From JAHHLP01 sp041609895 (GTDB lineage: Bacteria; Bacteroidota; Rhodothermia; Rhodothermales; JABDKH01): 22,468 nucleotides of DNA. The stretch lies in assembly GCA_041609895.1 (NCBI GenBank), contig JBFIPX010000036.1:1-22468 (forward strand). Direction: 5' to 3'. How positions within the stretch are numbered: the stretch's first letter is position 1; each line of letters begins with the position of its first letter. Under the pieces are notes generated by a model that did not search any database, had not been told where the DNA came from, and saw only the letters and a list, made by a program, of their open reading frames with translations. A program made the position numbers and the translations under genes. Of this stretch, positions 8,159 through 16,560 are shown piece after piece.

Positions 8159-10123
8159 TCAGGAATAGCGCGTCAGCACCACGACTTCATCTTCCTCGGT
8201 TATTTTCCATTGACGATCCGGGTGGGGATTGAGTTGCACGCCTCCGCCCGGCTCCTCTGAGCCTGCCGCGAGTCGAACACCTATCGCAATCTCCATGACC
8301 GAGTGACTGATCGCTCGAATTTCCTCGAACGATACCGTCTTTCCGGCCAACCGATAATCCGACGCGGGCCTGAAAAATATTTCAGCGCCTCCGGGTCCGA
8401 ACAGCTCGCCGAACACGTTGGTTAGCTCCGGCCGGAGCGAGGCATGGGCGAGCATGTGGCTGAGTACTACCGGGCTGATGATGACCTCGCCTTGCCTGTG
8501 CTTGAACAGGACGGCATTCCAGGGATCAATCAACTCGATCAGAATTTCCGGTCGGGTAGGCTGCCCCTCAAGCGCTGCCCGCATGGCGGAGTAACCGAGT
8601 ATCGAGCGGGCGTCCGTCTCCTCGCTCGAGTCCAGCCAATCACTTCCGAGGAACACGCAGTTATCGTACCGACTCCAGTCGATGGCCGCGAGGTCCGCTT
8701 GCCGGACGTAGTCACCTTCGAGGTGTGTGACGGTGACTCCCTCCGCCGCCGTTGCGACGTGCCTGAGCAACTCAGTTCGTTCTTCAATCGGTACGAGCGA
8801 GAACACGTCAACCTCGAAGTTCTCGGACTCATACCCCGAAAGCTCCTCGATCAACGCCTCGACCTTGTGACTCCATCCAAGTACGAGAATGTGACGAATC
8901 GGCATCGTTTCTACGGGCGCCAGCTTCATCCGCTTTCCGTCACGGGCTTCGCGAACCTTGGTTGCGTCGTACTCGAAGTCCTGGCCTGGCAGGCTCTCCT
9001 CGTAGGAACCGGCGATCAATACGATCCGATCGCCGGGTTTGATTTCGAAATCGCCGGACGGATTCAGAATCGGCCGAAAGCCTTTCGTTTGCGGACGGGC
9101 TATGCCCAGCACTGACGCCCTGGGGAAGACCGTTGTGGCGGCAAGGAACGGCAACCCGGCGAGTTCATCCACCTGCCGGACGTAGACCTCATTGCCGTGC
9201 TCGTGTGAAAGCAGTTCGGAGTAGACGTGAGACAGACCTCGGTGACGGACGGTTTGGGCGATTAGACGGCTGATGAAGGCATCGCCCGCTATCACGTTGA
9301 TTGGGCCATCATAGGCTTGCTCGGCGATCGGAATCTTCTGCGCATCGAAGATCTCAGCTACAACTGACGGCTCTTGCTCACCCGGCGGCTGGTTTTCTTT
9401 TGAGATCGTCATGAGCGTTTTCACGACGCGCGTGTCCGTCGCCTCCGGACCGCCTAGCGCGAAGTCGGCACCCGGCAGAATGATTGCACTGGCCCGGGAG
9501 TAGTCTACGCGGCGTAAGTGTTCGATGCGCATCGAGGACCCTGATCGTATGATTATCTGGGCACGGTGCCATCGTCGCCCCAAAATCTCTCGAATCTCGT
9601 GTCGGAGCTCGGCTGTGACCTCGTCGGCGAGGATCACGATGCGCAGCTTGCGCGCACCTCGCCGCTTCAGAAATCGGCGGACCCGCCCCTCCGAGAGGAC
9701 GAGCTCACGCAGAATGGATGGAGTCCGATTGGTCCAACCGAGTATCAGGAAGTGGTCCTCGATAGTGATGGGCGTAAGGCCGCTTTCAAGTCTGCGAATT
9801 TCCTGGTTCAACCACTGCGTCATGATCGCGATGAGCGATCCCATGAATAGGACGTAGCCCAGGACGGTCACGGTCGTTGAGATGACTCGTAGCGCTGTGC
9901 CCTCGTCGTCGCCGAGGTAACCGGGATCCGTGAGTCTCAAAAACGCCCACCATACGGCCTCACCCAGATTGCCGAATACTCCGGTGAGGTTCGCTGCAAG
10001 CAGACCGCCACTGAATGCGACAACAGCGATGAGGCCCAGCATGAACAGGAGCTGATATAGGGCGCCTCGCTGAATCCAGCGCTCGAGAATGAATTGGATG
10101 CGATTTCTGAGTCGGCCGGCCAT
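8159..10123 (-). CDS. CASTOR/POLLUX-like ion channel with RCK domains
   Basis: This 654-residue membrane protein resembles the CASTOR/POLLUX (DMI1) cation channel family. A first membrane helix (residues about 21-44, YQLLFMLGLIAVVAF) is followed by a re-entrant pore segment (WWAFLRLTDPGYLGDD, about 58-73). A second helix (about 80-101) ends in MTQWLNQEIRRLESG. The rest is cytosolic and contains two Rossmann-like regulator-of-conductance units. They start near EDHFLILGWTNRT and near RHILVLGWSHKV; each has GW in place of a standard GxGxxG loop, as is typical of this family. The filter differs from the TVGYG of potassium channels, so ion selectivity cannot be read. The gene starts 8 nt after the stop of the biotin carboxylase gene, so the two are almost certainly co-transcribed, although no functional link is known. 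Confidence 0.85.
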   Translation of the reverse strand: MAGRLRNRIQFILERWIQRGALYQLLFMLGLIAVVAFSGGLLAANLTGVFGNLGEAVWWAFLRLTDPGYLGDDEGTALRVISTTVTVLGYVLFMGSLIAIMTQWLNQEIRRLESGLTPITIEDHFLILGWTNRTPSILRELVLSEGRVRRFLKRRGARKLRIVILADEVTAELRHEIREILGRRWHRAQIIIRSGSSMRIEHLRRVDYSRASAIILPGADFALGGPEATDTRVVKTLMTISKENQPPGEQEPSVVAEIFDAQKIPIAEQAYDGPINVIAGDAFISRLIAQTVRHRGLSHVYSELLSHEHGNEVYVRQVDELAGLPFLAATTVFPRASVLGIARPQTKGFRPILNPSGDFEIKPGDRIVLIAGSYEESLPGQDFEYDATKVREARDGKRMKLAPVETMPIRHILVLGWSHKVEALIEELSGYESENFEVDVFSLVPIEERTELLRHVATAAEGVTVTHLEGDYVRQADLAAIDWSRYDNCVFLGSDWLDSSEETDARSILGYSAMRAALEGQPTRPEILIELIDPWNAVLFKHRQGEVIISPVVLSHMLAHASLRPELTNVFGELFGPGGAEIFFRPASDYRLAGKTVSFEEIRAISHSVMEIAIGVRLAAGSEEPGGGVQLNPHPDRQWKITEEDEVVVLTRYS

Positions 10124-10131
10124 AGGCTACA

Positions 10132-11628
10132 TCACCGGAGTCTTCGACGATTCTGCCACCGAGAAGCGGACCGGGGGATCGAGACGGCAGATGCCGTGTC
10201 CTGACCGTTCGTCGACCGGGCGGCGGCTGCCGCGACCGCTATCGCGAGCGCCTCGCGTTGGCATGGCGAGTCAAGGTCTTCCGGATCGAAGTACTGCTCA
10301 ACAAAATGTGTCGAGAATTCTCCGGACTTGAATGCCTCGGTTTCCATGACCAGGCTGCAGAAGGGAATGGTCGTCTTTACGCCGGTGATCTCATACTCCT
10401 TCAGGGCGCGCTGCATGCGGCTTATCGCTCCCTCGCGCGTCGGCGCCCAAACGGTGAGCTTGGAAATCAAAGGGTCGTAGTGGATTTCAACCCGACCACC
10501 CTCCTCTACGCCCGAGTCCACGCGTACACCGGGACCGGACGGAGTGCGATGACGCAGAAGCGGACCGGGATCGGGGAGAAAGCTGTTCGCCGGGTCCTCC
10601 GCGTATATCCTGGCCTCAATCGAGTGACCGTTTCGGGAAAGATCCGTCTGATCAAACTTGAGGCGGGTGCCCTCCGCGACGCGGATTTGCTCGGCGACAA
10701 GGTCGATGCCCGTGATCCACTCGGTGACCGGGTGTTCCACCTGCAGCCTCGTATTCATCTCCATGAAGTAGAAGTTGTGGTCCGCATCGAGAAGAAACTC
10801 CACGGTGCCCGCGTTGACGTAACCGCATGAGACGGCAGCTGAAACTGCTGAATCGCCCATGGTCGTTCGCAGTTCCTCGGTCAATACCGCCGAAGGTGCC
10901 TCCTCAATCACTTTCTGGTGTCGACGCTGAATGGAACACTCGCGCTCGAACAGGTGGAGACAATTGCCGTGCGCATCCGCCAGAATCTGAAACTCTATGT
11001 GGCGGGGTTTGGTGATGAGTTTCTCTACGAATACGCGGTCGTCACCGAACGCGGATCGGGCCTCGCTTCGGGCTGCTGCAAGAGCGCGGGATATTTCGCC
11101 AGGACCGCCGACGGCCCGCATCCCCTTGCCCCCGCCGCCGGCGGCGGCCTTCAGCAACACCGGGTATCCAATCTCCTCCGCGATGCGGGCCGCCTCGTCA
11201 TCGCTATCCACCGCATCGACCGTCCCCGGAACGACTGGCACACCAGCCTCCTGCATGAGTCGTCGGGCGGCCGTCTTGTCGCCCATCGCCCGAATCGCCG
11301 ATGCCGGAGGGCCGATCCAGACGATGTCGTTTGTCGTTAGCGCTTCGGCAAAGTCGGCGTTCTCCGACAAAAAGCCGTACCCCGGGTGAACGGCATCGGC
11401 GCCGGTCGAGAGCGCGGCATCGATGATCAAGTCAGAGCGCAAGTACGAGTCGCGCGAGGGTGCCGGCCCAAGGTGCACGGCTTCGTCACAGCACCTCACG
11501 TGCGGCGCCGTTCGGTCTGCATCACTGTACACTGCCACCGTCCCGATGCCCATCTCTCGACATGTCCTCGCGACGCGTACCGCGATTTCGCCACGATTCG
11601 CAATGAGAACTTTCCGGATGCGCGACAT
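10132..11628 (-). CDS. accC: biotin carboxylase (acyl-CoA carboxylase subunit)
   Basis: This ATP-grasp enzyme carboxylates the biotin of a carrier protein with bicarbonate and ATP, for acetyl-, propionyl- or methylcrotonyl-CoA carboxylase. The ATG at 11628 begins MSRIRKVLIANRGEIAVRV, the canonical start; the open frame upstream is non-conserved. Visible motifs are the glycine-rich ATP loop KAAAGGGGKGMR, FVEKLITKPRHIEFQILAD, the active-site EMNTRLQVEHPVTE, and SIEARIYAEDP of the C-terminal domain. At 498 residues it is longer than E. coli AccC (about 450) but lacks a biotinyl domain with an MKM motif. The Ala/Arg-rich tail after about residue 450 has no recognised fold. No carboxyltransferase or biotin carrier gene lies in the window, so the acyl-CoA substrate is unknown. 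It heads an apparent two-gene operon with the channel gene. Confidence 0.93.
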   Translation of the reverse strand: MSRIRKVLIANRGEIAVRVARTCREMGIGTVAVYSDADRTAPHVRCCDEAVHLGPAPSRDSYLRSDLIIDAALSTGADAVHPGYGFLSENADFAEALTTNDIVWIGPPASAIRAMGDKTAARRLMQEAGVPVVPGTVDAVDSDDEAARIAEEIGYPVLLKAAAGGGGKGMRAVGGPGEISRALAAARSEARSAFGDDRVFVEKLITKPRHIEFQILADAHGNCLHLFERECSIQRRHQKVIEEAPSAVLTEELRTTMGDSAVSAAVSCGYVNAGTVEFLLDADHNFYFMEMNTRLQVEHPVTEWITGIDLVAEQIRVAEGTRLKFDQTDLSRNGHSIEARIYAEDPANSFLPDPGPLLRHRTPSGPGVRVDSGVEEGGRVEIHYDPLISKLTVWAPTREGAISRMQRALKEYEITGVKTTIPFCSLVMETEAFKSGEFSTHFVEQYFDPEDLDSPCQREALAIAVAAAAARSTNGQDTASAVSIPRSASRWQNRRRLR

Positions 11629-11681
11629 TGTCGATTTGTCGTATTGTGGCTCGGTGGCACGAATTGTGCAGTTTCGAGTAT

Positions 11682-11767
11682 ACCGCAAACGCGGCATATG
11701 GCGGTCGCGGTGCAACTACTTGTGGTAATTTTTGACCACCGCGACTGACAAAACTGCGGTTTACCGC
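11682..11767. promoter_or_regulatory. clustered ACCGC/GCGGT motif in divergent spacer
   Basis: The 179-bp spacer between accC and the J-protein gene holds six exact copies of a 5-mer in either orientation: 11682-11686, 11701-11705, 11707-11711, 11738-11742, 11756-11760 and 11763-11767. Pairs form inverted repeats. GTCGCGGTG (11704-11712) matches CACCGCGAC (11737-11745) perfectly over 9 bp, and GCGGT-tt-ACCGC (11756-11767) is a tight palindrome. It is not the CIRCE heat-shock operator. A regulator-binding region controlling both genes is inferred. Confidence 0.4.
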
Positions 11768-11807
11768 TGATTGACGCGAACGAAGATAAGAAGGCAGAAG
11801 AGAACGG

Positions 11808-12770
11808 ATGCCTGCCGAAAAGAATTACTACGAGGTGCTTGGTGTAAGCGAGAGCGCTGACGCTGCAGAGATCAAGAAGGCGTACCGCAAGCTCGCGCAG
11901 AAGTATCACCCGGATCGGAACCCTGGTGATGCCAAGGCAGAGGAACGTTTCAAGGCCGTCCAGGAAGCCAATGAGGTTCTGTCGGATGCCAAGCGGCGGA
12001 AGGAGTACGACATTGCTCGAAAGAATCCTTTCGGTCCCGGCGAGGGCTTCCAAACCAGCAATGGCGGTCAGTTCTATCGCACACCCGACGGGACCTACGT
12101 CCGTTTCGAATCAGGTCCGGGTCAAACCGGTAGCAGTGCTTTCGGCGGCGGTTCGTTCGGCGGCATGGAGGGAATATTCGATAGCCTCTTTGGTGGTGGC
12201 CAGCACACAGAACAACCATTCGGGGGTCGGCGGCGTTCGTCACCCCAGCTTGACATCTCCACGTCGCTTCGCCTGACCTTTGACCAGGCGCTCAAGGGAG
12301 GTAAGACGGAAGTGTCGCTCCCTACGGGCGAGCGCATCCGCATCGATATTCCAAAGGGCGTTCGGTCGGGTCTCAAGATTAGGCTGAAGAAACGGGGCCG
12401 AAAGGGTCCTGGAGGCAGTCGCGGAGATCTGTACGTCACGTTTGAGGTAGAGCCTCATTCGCGATTGCGTCGTGAGGGTGACGACCTCTTTGTCACGGTC
12501 ACACTCAACCCATTCGAGGCAATGCTCGGGTCCACGCGACAGGTCACCAATGCGTACGGAAAGAAGATAAAGGTGGCCCTGCCTCCGGGTACGCAGCAGG
12601 GCGATCGCCTTAGGCTGGCGGGCCAGGGCGTGAAGACCGACAAGGCGACCGGGGATTTGTTCGTCGAGGTCAACGTCGACATTCCGAAAGATTTGTCGGA
12701 CGAACAGCGGCGTATCCTGAGTGAGGCAGCGAGACAGTCGGGTCTGGGGGGAAAAGAGAAGGGCAGCTAA
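11808..12770 (+). CDS. J-domain co-chaperone, CbpA/DnaJ type B
   Basis: This protein stimulates the ATPase of an Hsp70 (DnaK) and delivers unfolded clients in the cytoplasm. The N-terminal J domain (residues about 6-70) carries the HPD triad at 34-36 within KYHPDRNPGD. A glycine/phenylalanine-rich linker follows (about 75-140, for example SSAFGGGSFGGMEGIFDSLFGGG). The rest is two beta-sandwich client-binding domains: DISTSLRLTFDQALKGG..., then SRLRREGDDLFVTVTLNPFEAMLG. The CxxCxGxG zinc-finger repeats of classical DnaJ are absent, so this is a class B/CbpA-like protein of 320 residues. A purine-rich stretch (aagaaggcagaagaga) precedes the ATG. It is transcribed divergently from accC and converges on ruvA with a 12-nt gap. 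grpE and dnaK are not in the window. Confidence 0.93.
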   Translation: MPAEKNYYEVLGVSESADAAEIKKAYRKLAQKYHPDRNPGDAKAEERFKAVQEANEVLSDAKRRKEYDIARKNPFGPGEGFQTSNGGQFYRTPDGTYVRFESGPGQTGSSAFGGGSFGGMEGIFDSLFGGGQHTEQPFGGRRRSSPQLDISTSLRLTFDQALKGGKTEVSLPTGERIRIDIPKGVRSGLKIRLKKRGRKGPGGSRGDLYVTFEVEPHSRLRREGDDLFVTVTLNPFEAMLGSTRQVTNAYGKKIKVALPPGTQQGDRLRLAGQGVKTDKATGDLFVEVNVDIPKDLSDEQRRILSEAARQSGLGGKEKGS

Positions 12771-12782
12771 AGCTACCTGAGA

Positions 12783-13376
12783 TCAACCGGATTTGAGGGC
12801 GTCTCGTATCAGGGCCTCGACGCTTTGAATCTCCGGGTTCTCCTTCAGGGTCTTGGTTACGTTCTTTTCGGCTGCCGCCCGGCTCAGACCAAGCGCCTCA
12901 AGCGCTGCCACGGCGTCTGACCGTAATGTGCTTGCAAGCCCCGCGCCGTTACCCGACGATACGATAAGATCAGGCTGTCCAAACTTGTCCCGCAGCTCAA
13001 CAATGATGCGCTCTGCCGTCTTTCGCCCGACCCCGGGAATGCTGGTTAGAAGTCCTACGTCGCCCCTGCTAACGTAGTCAGCCAGATCGGCCGCATCGTA
13101 CGCAGACAACGCGGCTAGAGCGAGCTTGGGGCCGATCCCAGAAACGCCAAGCATGACTTGAAAGACCTTTCTCTCTGCAGCCTCTGCGAATCCGTAGAGC
13201 TGCTCGGCATCCTCTCGATGATAGTGATGCGTATGAAGGTGGACCGCCGAACCCACCTCGGGAAGTCGCTCGAACGTGGAGGTCGGGATGAGCACTTCAT
13301 AGCCTACGCCGGATACGTCGACGACGACGCGTGTCGGCTTTTTAGATATGAGTTTGCCTGAAAGATGAACGATCAT
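12783..13376 (-). CDS. ruvA: Holliday junction helicase subunit RuvA
   Basis: RuvA binds four-way DNA junctions as a tetramer and loads the RuvB motor for branch migration during recombination and repair. The 197-residue length is normal. The N-terminal OB-fold starts MIVHLSGKLISKKPTRVVVDVSGVGYEV. Helix-hairpin-helix motifs follow, as VMLGVSGIGPKLALAALSA and LTSIPGVGRKTAERIIVELRDK. After a flexible linker comes the small RuvB-binding domain III (SDAVAALEALGLSRAAAEKNV...). Its ATG overlaps the nadE stop as ATGA (13373-13376), indicating translational coupling behind nadE. ruvB and ruvC are not adjacent. Confidence 0.96.
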   Translation of the reverse strand: MIVHLSGKLISKKPTRVVVDVSGVGYEVLIPTSTFERLPEVGSAVHLHTHHYHREDAEQLYGFAEAAERKVFQVMLGVSGIGPKLALAALSAYDAADLADYVSRGDVGLLTSIPGVGRKTAERIIVELRDKFGQPDLIVSSGNGAGLASTLRSDAVAALEALGLSRAAAEKNVTKTLKENPEIQSVEALIRDALKSG

Positions 13377-15058
13377 TCGCTTGCAAGAGTCGTCTTAATG
13401 CCAGCGCCGCGCCTCGACCACCTCATGACGATGGGCACGCGCCTTCCCATCCCGAAGGCCTTCGTGCTCACCCGAATACCTGGGGCCGCTTGCCGCCTCT
13501 TGTACTCATTTCGATCGACCAGGTTGAGGATTTGCTCCACAAGTTCGTTGGAGTATCCGGTCGCCGCGACGATCTGTGCAAGGTCCCGCTGGCCTTCGAT
13601 ATACAGTCGTAGAATCGAATCGAGAACATCGTATTCCGGAAGCGAGTCGGAATCCTTTTGGTCGGGTCTGAGCTCGGCTGATGGCGGCTTTTCGATGGTG
13701 TTCTGCGGGATGATCTCTTGGCCTGCTCTCTCGTTTATGTAATGCGCCAGTTTGTACACCTGCGTCTTGTAGACGTCGGCGAGCACCGCCAATCCTCCGC
13801 TCATGTCGCCGTACAGCGTTGCGTAGCCAACGGACATTTCGCTCTTGTTACCGGTCGAGAGAAGGAGGTAATTGAATTTGTTTGAGATCCCCATCAGCGT
13901 CACGCCGCGGGATCGGGCCTGGATGTTCTCTTCTGCGATTCCCTCCCGGGTACCGTCAAAGATCGGATCCAGCATCTTGCCGAAGGCATCTACGGCCGTC
14001 TCGATGGGAATGTTGAGAAACTCGATTTCGAGATTGTCCGCGAGGTCTCGCGAATCGGAGACCGATCCCTCAGAGGAATAGCGCGACGGCATCGTCACGC
14101 CGACGACGTTTTCGCTTCCGAGAGCTTCGACGGCGAGTGCACAGGTGACGGCCGAGTCAATACCACCGGACAGCCCGACAAGGGCCTTCGAAAAAGCGCC
14201 GGTCTTGTGGAAGTAATCCGCTATGCCCATTACGAGTGCTCCGTGCAATTCCTCGGTTTCAGTATACCCGGCTGGGCAACGTTCAACCGCAGATTCGCTG
14301 TCCCAGATGACCAGCGCCTCCAAAAACGAAGGAGCGCACTTGACCAGCGATCCGTCAGCGGCATGCACTCGAGAGTCGCCGTCGAAGACGACCTCCGTGT
14401 TGGCACCGACCTGATTCACGAGGATGAACGGGAGGTTATGGTCGCGGCAGATTTCTTCAACGACTTCGGTTCGGCGCCGGTGCTTGCCCAACGAGAAGGG
14501 TGAAGCGCTAATATTGATGAACATCTCGGCCCCGAGAGCAGCCAGCTCGTCAACGGGGTTATCCCCGTAGAGATGGTAGTCGGCCTGCTCCTCGTTATTC
14601 CACATATCCTCGCAGATATGCAGACCGAGCCTGTGCCCGCGCCACTCGACCACCGTACGTTCATGCCCGGGTTCGAAGTAGCGGTACTCGTCAAAGACGT
14701 CGTAGGTGGGCAGCAGCGACTTGTAGATGGTGGCCCTTCGTCGTCCGTCGTCTATCAGGACCGCGGCGTTGAAGAGACGCTTGCCGACGGGGGCGGGGTT
14801 GCGAACGGGCGAGCCCACGATGACGGCAAGACCCCTTGGCAACGCCTCCTCAATCCGAGCTAGTCCGGCGTCGCAGGAGTCTATGAACGAATCGTTCTCT
14901 AGCAGGTCGAGCGGCGGATAGCCACACACGCACAGTTCCGGAAAAACGGCCAGGTCGGCCCCGGATTTAGCCGCCCGACGCGCATAATCGAGGATTCGGT
15001 CGACGTTACCGTCGATGTCTCCTACTGTCGGGTTGATCTGGGCAAGCGCAACTTTCAT
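13373..15058 (-). CDS. nadE: glutamine-dependent NAD+ synthetase
   Basis: This enzyme performs the last step of NAD synthesis, amidating nicotinic acid adenine dinucleotide with ammonia released from glutamine, at the cost of ATP. The ATG at 15058 gives MKVALAQINPTVGDIDGNV, the standard start of the N-terminal nitrilase-type glutaminase domain; the open frame extends 13 codons upstream without homology. The Glu-Lys-Cys catalytic triad is visible as E41 (VFPELCVCGYPP), K113 (YKSLLPTYDVF) and C149 (LHICEDMW). The C-terminal synthetase domain carries the pyrophosphate loop SGGIDS at 297-302, the NKSEMSVGYATLYGDM segment, and KPPSAELRPDQKD. At 561 residues it is the usual two-domain form. The sequence agagagaat just before the start may act as a weak ribosome site. 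It is translationally coupled to ruvA. Confidence 0.96.
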   Translation of the reverse strand: MKVALAQINPTVGDIDGNVDRILDYARRAAKSGADLAVFPELCVCGYPPLDLLENDSFIDSCDAGLARIEEALPRGLAVIVGSPVRNPAPVGKRLFNAAVLIDDGRRRATIYKSLLPTYDVFDEYRYFEPGHERTVVEWRGHRLGLHICEDMWNNEEQADYHLYGDNPVDELAALGAEMFINISASPFSLGKHRRRTEVVEEICRDHNLPFILVNQVGANTEVVFDGDSRVHAADGSLVKCAPSFLEALVIWDSESAVERCPAGYTETEELHGALVMGIADYFHKTGAFSKALVGLSGGIDSAVTCALAVEALGSENVVGVTMPSRYSSEGSVSDSRDLADNLEIEFLNIPIETAVDAFGKMLDPIFDGTREGIAEENIQARSRGVTLMGISNKFNYLLLSTGNKSEMSVGYATLYGDMSGGLAVLADVYKTQVYKLAHYINERAGQEIIPQNTIEKPPSAELRPDQKDSDSLPEYDVLDSILRLYIEGQRDLAQIVAATGYSNELVEQILNLVDRNEYKRRQAAPGIRVSTKAFGMGRRVPIVMRWSRRGAGIKTTLASE

Positions 15059-15133
15059 ATTCTCTCTTGTCGTCCGTCCGGAAGGCTCACGCTCCACAGC
15101 GGACGGCGTTCCCTATCGACCCGTGAAACGTCC

Positions 15134-15170
15134 TGAAGTAATTACGTACAAAAAGCTCGGCCGCCACTGA
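15134..15170. promoter_or_regulatory. shared upstream motif pair, copy 2
   Basis: In the 138-bp divergent spacer between nadE and the amidohydrolase gene, tgaagtaattacgtac (15134-15149) is followed by ccgccactga (15161-15170). The first nearly matches 2459-2475 in the same orientation. The second is the exact reverse complement of 2499-2508. Position suggests promoter or operator function; no known consensus is asserted. Confidence 0.3.
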
Positions 15171-15196
15171 TCACCATTCAACCCTTCCCTACAGCT

Positions 15197-16528
15197 ATGT
15201 ACAGAGCCGCTTGCCTGCTTGTTGCCGCTATTCTGACCTTCGGGTGCCGCGTGGAGTCCGCGATCCCTCACGCGGAAACATCGAACCTGTCGTTAGTCAT
15301 TGTTGGCGCCACCGTCATCCCGATGGATTCTGAGAGAGTGATTGAAGGTCAGACGATCCTCGTCGAAGGGGATCGTATTGTCGCCGTTGGGACCGATGAC
15401 GAGATCGAAGTTCCATCGAAAGCAATCGTTGTCAATGGTGCGGGCCGGTTTGTCGTCCCTGGGTTAGCCGAGATGCACGGACACATTCCGCCGCCAACCG
15501 CTTCTCGGGAGTACATCGACCACGTCTTGTTCCTGTATGTCGCTAACGGCGTGACCACCGTTCGGGGGATGCTCGGGCACGACGGCCAACTCGAGTTGAA
15601 GCGCAAGGTGTTCGACGATGAGGTGACCGGTCCTGCCTTGTATCTCGCCGGCCCAAGCTTTAATGGCAACTCGGTTCGTAGCCCAGAACAGGCCGAGCGT
15701 AAGGTGCGTCAGCAGGCAGAAGAGGGGTGGGACCTTCTGAAGATTCATCCGGGGATGGACCGGGCGAGCTACGACCGTATGGCTGAAACCGCGCACGAGC
15801 TGGAAATGCGGTTTGCAGGGCACGTGCCGGAGGACGTGGGTTTGCTCCACGCGCTTGAGATGGGGCAGGAGACGTTCGATCACATCGATGGCTATACAAC
15901 CTATCTCGGATCGGAAGAGCGGGTGGTGCCCGATGAGGAGCTTCGGGAGATCTCACGTAAGACTCGAGATGCCGGTGCGTGGATCGTCCCGACGATGGCC
16001 CTCTGGGAAACCCTCTGGGGAACGGTCGATCTGGAGACGCTGTCCGGATACGACGAGTTGAAGTATATGCCTTCCGGCATGGTCGAGTCGTGGAACGCCA
16101 ATGTCGCCCGGCGCTCGGCAGAGACGGATCGCGTGGCAGCCGCCAGAGTCATTGAAACGAGGATGCGTCTTCTGAAGATCATGCAAGAGGAGGGCGTGCG
16201 GATTCTCTTCGGCACAGACGCGCCGCAGCTGTACAGCGTCCCAGGCTTCTCCGTCCATCACGAAACAAAGCGGATGGCCGATGCGGGGCTGACGCCATAC
16301 GAAATACTTGTGTCGGCGACGCGTAATGTCGGTGACTACTTCGCTGACCAGGACGATTTCGGGACTATCGCCACCGGCAAGCGCGCGGACCTTTTGGTGC
16401 TCGCCGCGAATCCGTTGGAAGACGTCGCAAACTTGCGGGCGGTTGAAGGTGTCGTCTTGCGCGGGAAGTGGTTGTCCGGCGAAGAAATCAAGTCGCGGCT
16501 GGCTCGAATCGCGGAGTCGAACCAGTAG
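15197..16528 (+). CDS. exported metal-dependent amidohydrolase
   Basis: This 443-residue protein belongs to the amidohydrolase superfamily (imidazolonepropionase/prolidase-like branch). Its members hydrolyse C-N or related bonds at one or two metal ions in a TIM barrel. Predicted metal ligands can be followed in order: His94 and His96 (GLAEMHGHIPP), a candidate carbamylated Lys182 (DLLKIHPG), His209 (FAGHVPED), His229 (TFDHIDGY) and Asp341 (LFGTDAP). The small beta-sandwich formed by the two chain ends is also recognisable (LVIVGATVIPMDSERVIEG and GKRADLLVLAANPLEDV). The N-terminus MYRAACLLVAAILTFGC looks like an export signal. Cys17 could be a lipidation site, though TFGC is a poor lipobox. 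The ATG at 15197 has no clear ribosome site. The substrate is unknown; it may be a dipeptide or xenobiotic amide. Confidence 0.88.
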   Translation: MYRAACLLVAAILTFGCRVESAIPHAETSNLSLVIVGATVIPMDSERVIEGQTILVEGDRIVAVGTDDEIEVPSKAIVVNGAGRFVVPGLAEMHGHIPPPTASREYIDHVLFLYVANGVTTVRGMLGHDGQLELKRKVFDDEVTGPALYLAGPSFNGNSVRSPEQAERKVRQQAEEGWDLLKIHPGMDRASYDRMAETAHELEMRFAGHVPEDVGLLHALEMGQETFDHIDGYTTYLGSEERVVPDEELREISRKTRDAGAWIVPTMALWETLWGTVDLETLSGYDELKYMPSGMVESWNANVARRSAETDRVAAARVIETRMRLLKIMQEEGVRILFGTDAPQLYSVPGFSVHHETKRMADAGLTPYEILVSATRNVGDYFADQDDFGTIATGKRADLLVLAANPLEDVANLRAVEGVVLRGKWLSGEEIKSRLARIAESNQ

Positions 16529-16536
16529 ACTTGATC

Positions 16537-16551
16537 GACACGTCCGGTGTC
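16537..16551. terminator. short hairpin between convergent genes
   Basis: GACAC (16537-16541) and GTGTC (16547-16551) can pair around a 5-nt loop in the 32-bp gap between the convergent amidohydrolase and reductase genes. The stem is short and no T-tract follows, so this is only a possible termination site. Confidence 0.25.
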
Positions 16552-16560
16552 TCGTGCGGT

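Noticed and set aside
8444..9115. 223-codon plus-strand frame opposite the channel gene
   Set aside because: It is antisense to the RCK-domain coding region, its composition follows the opposite strand's codon pattern, and it has no start signal.
11704..11745. CIRCE heat-shock operator upstream of the J-protein gene
   Set aside because: The inverted repeat (GTCGCGGTG, 24-nt spacer) does not match the CIRCE sequence or its 9-nt spacing.
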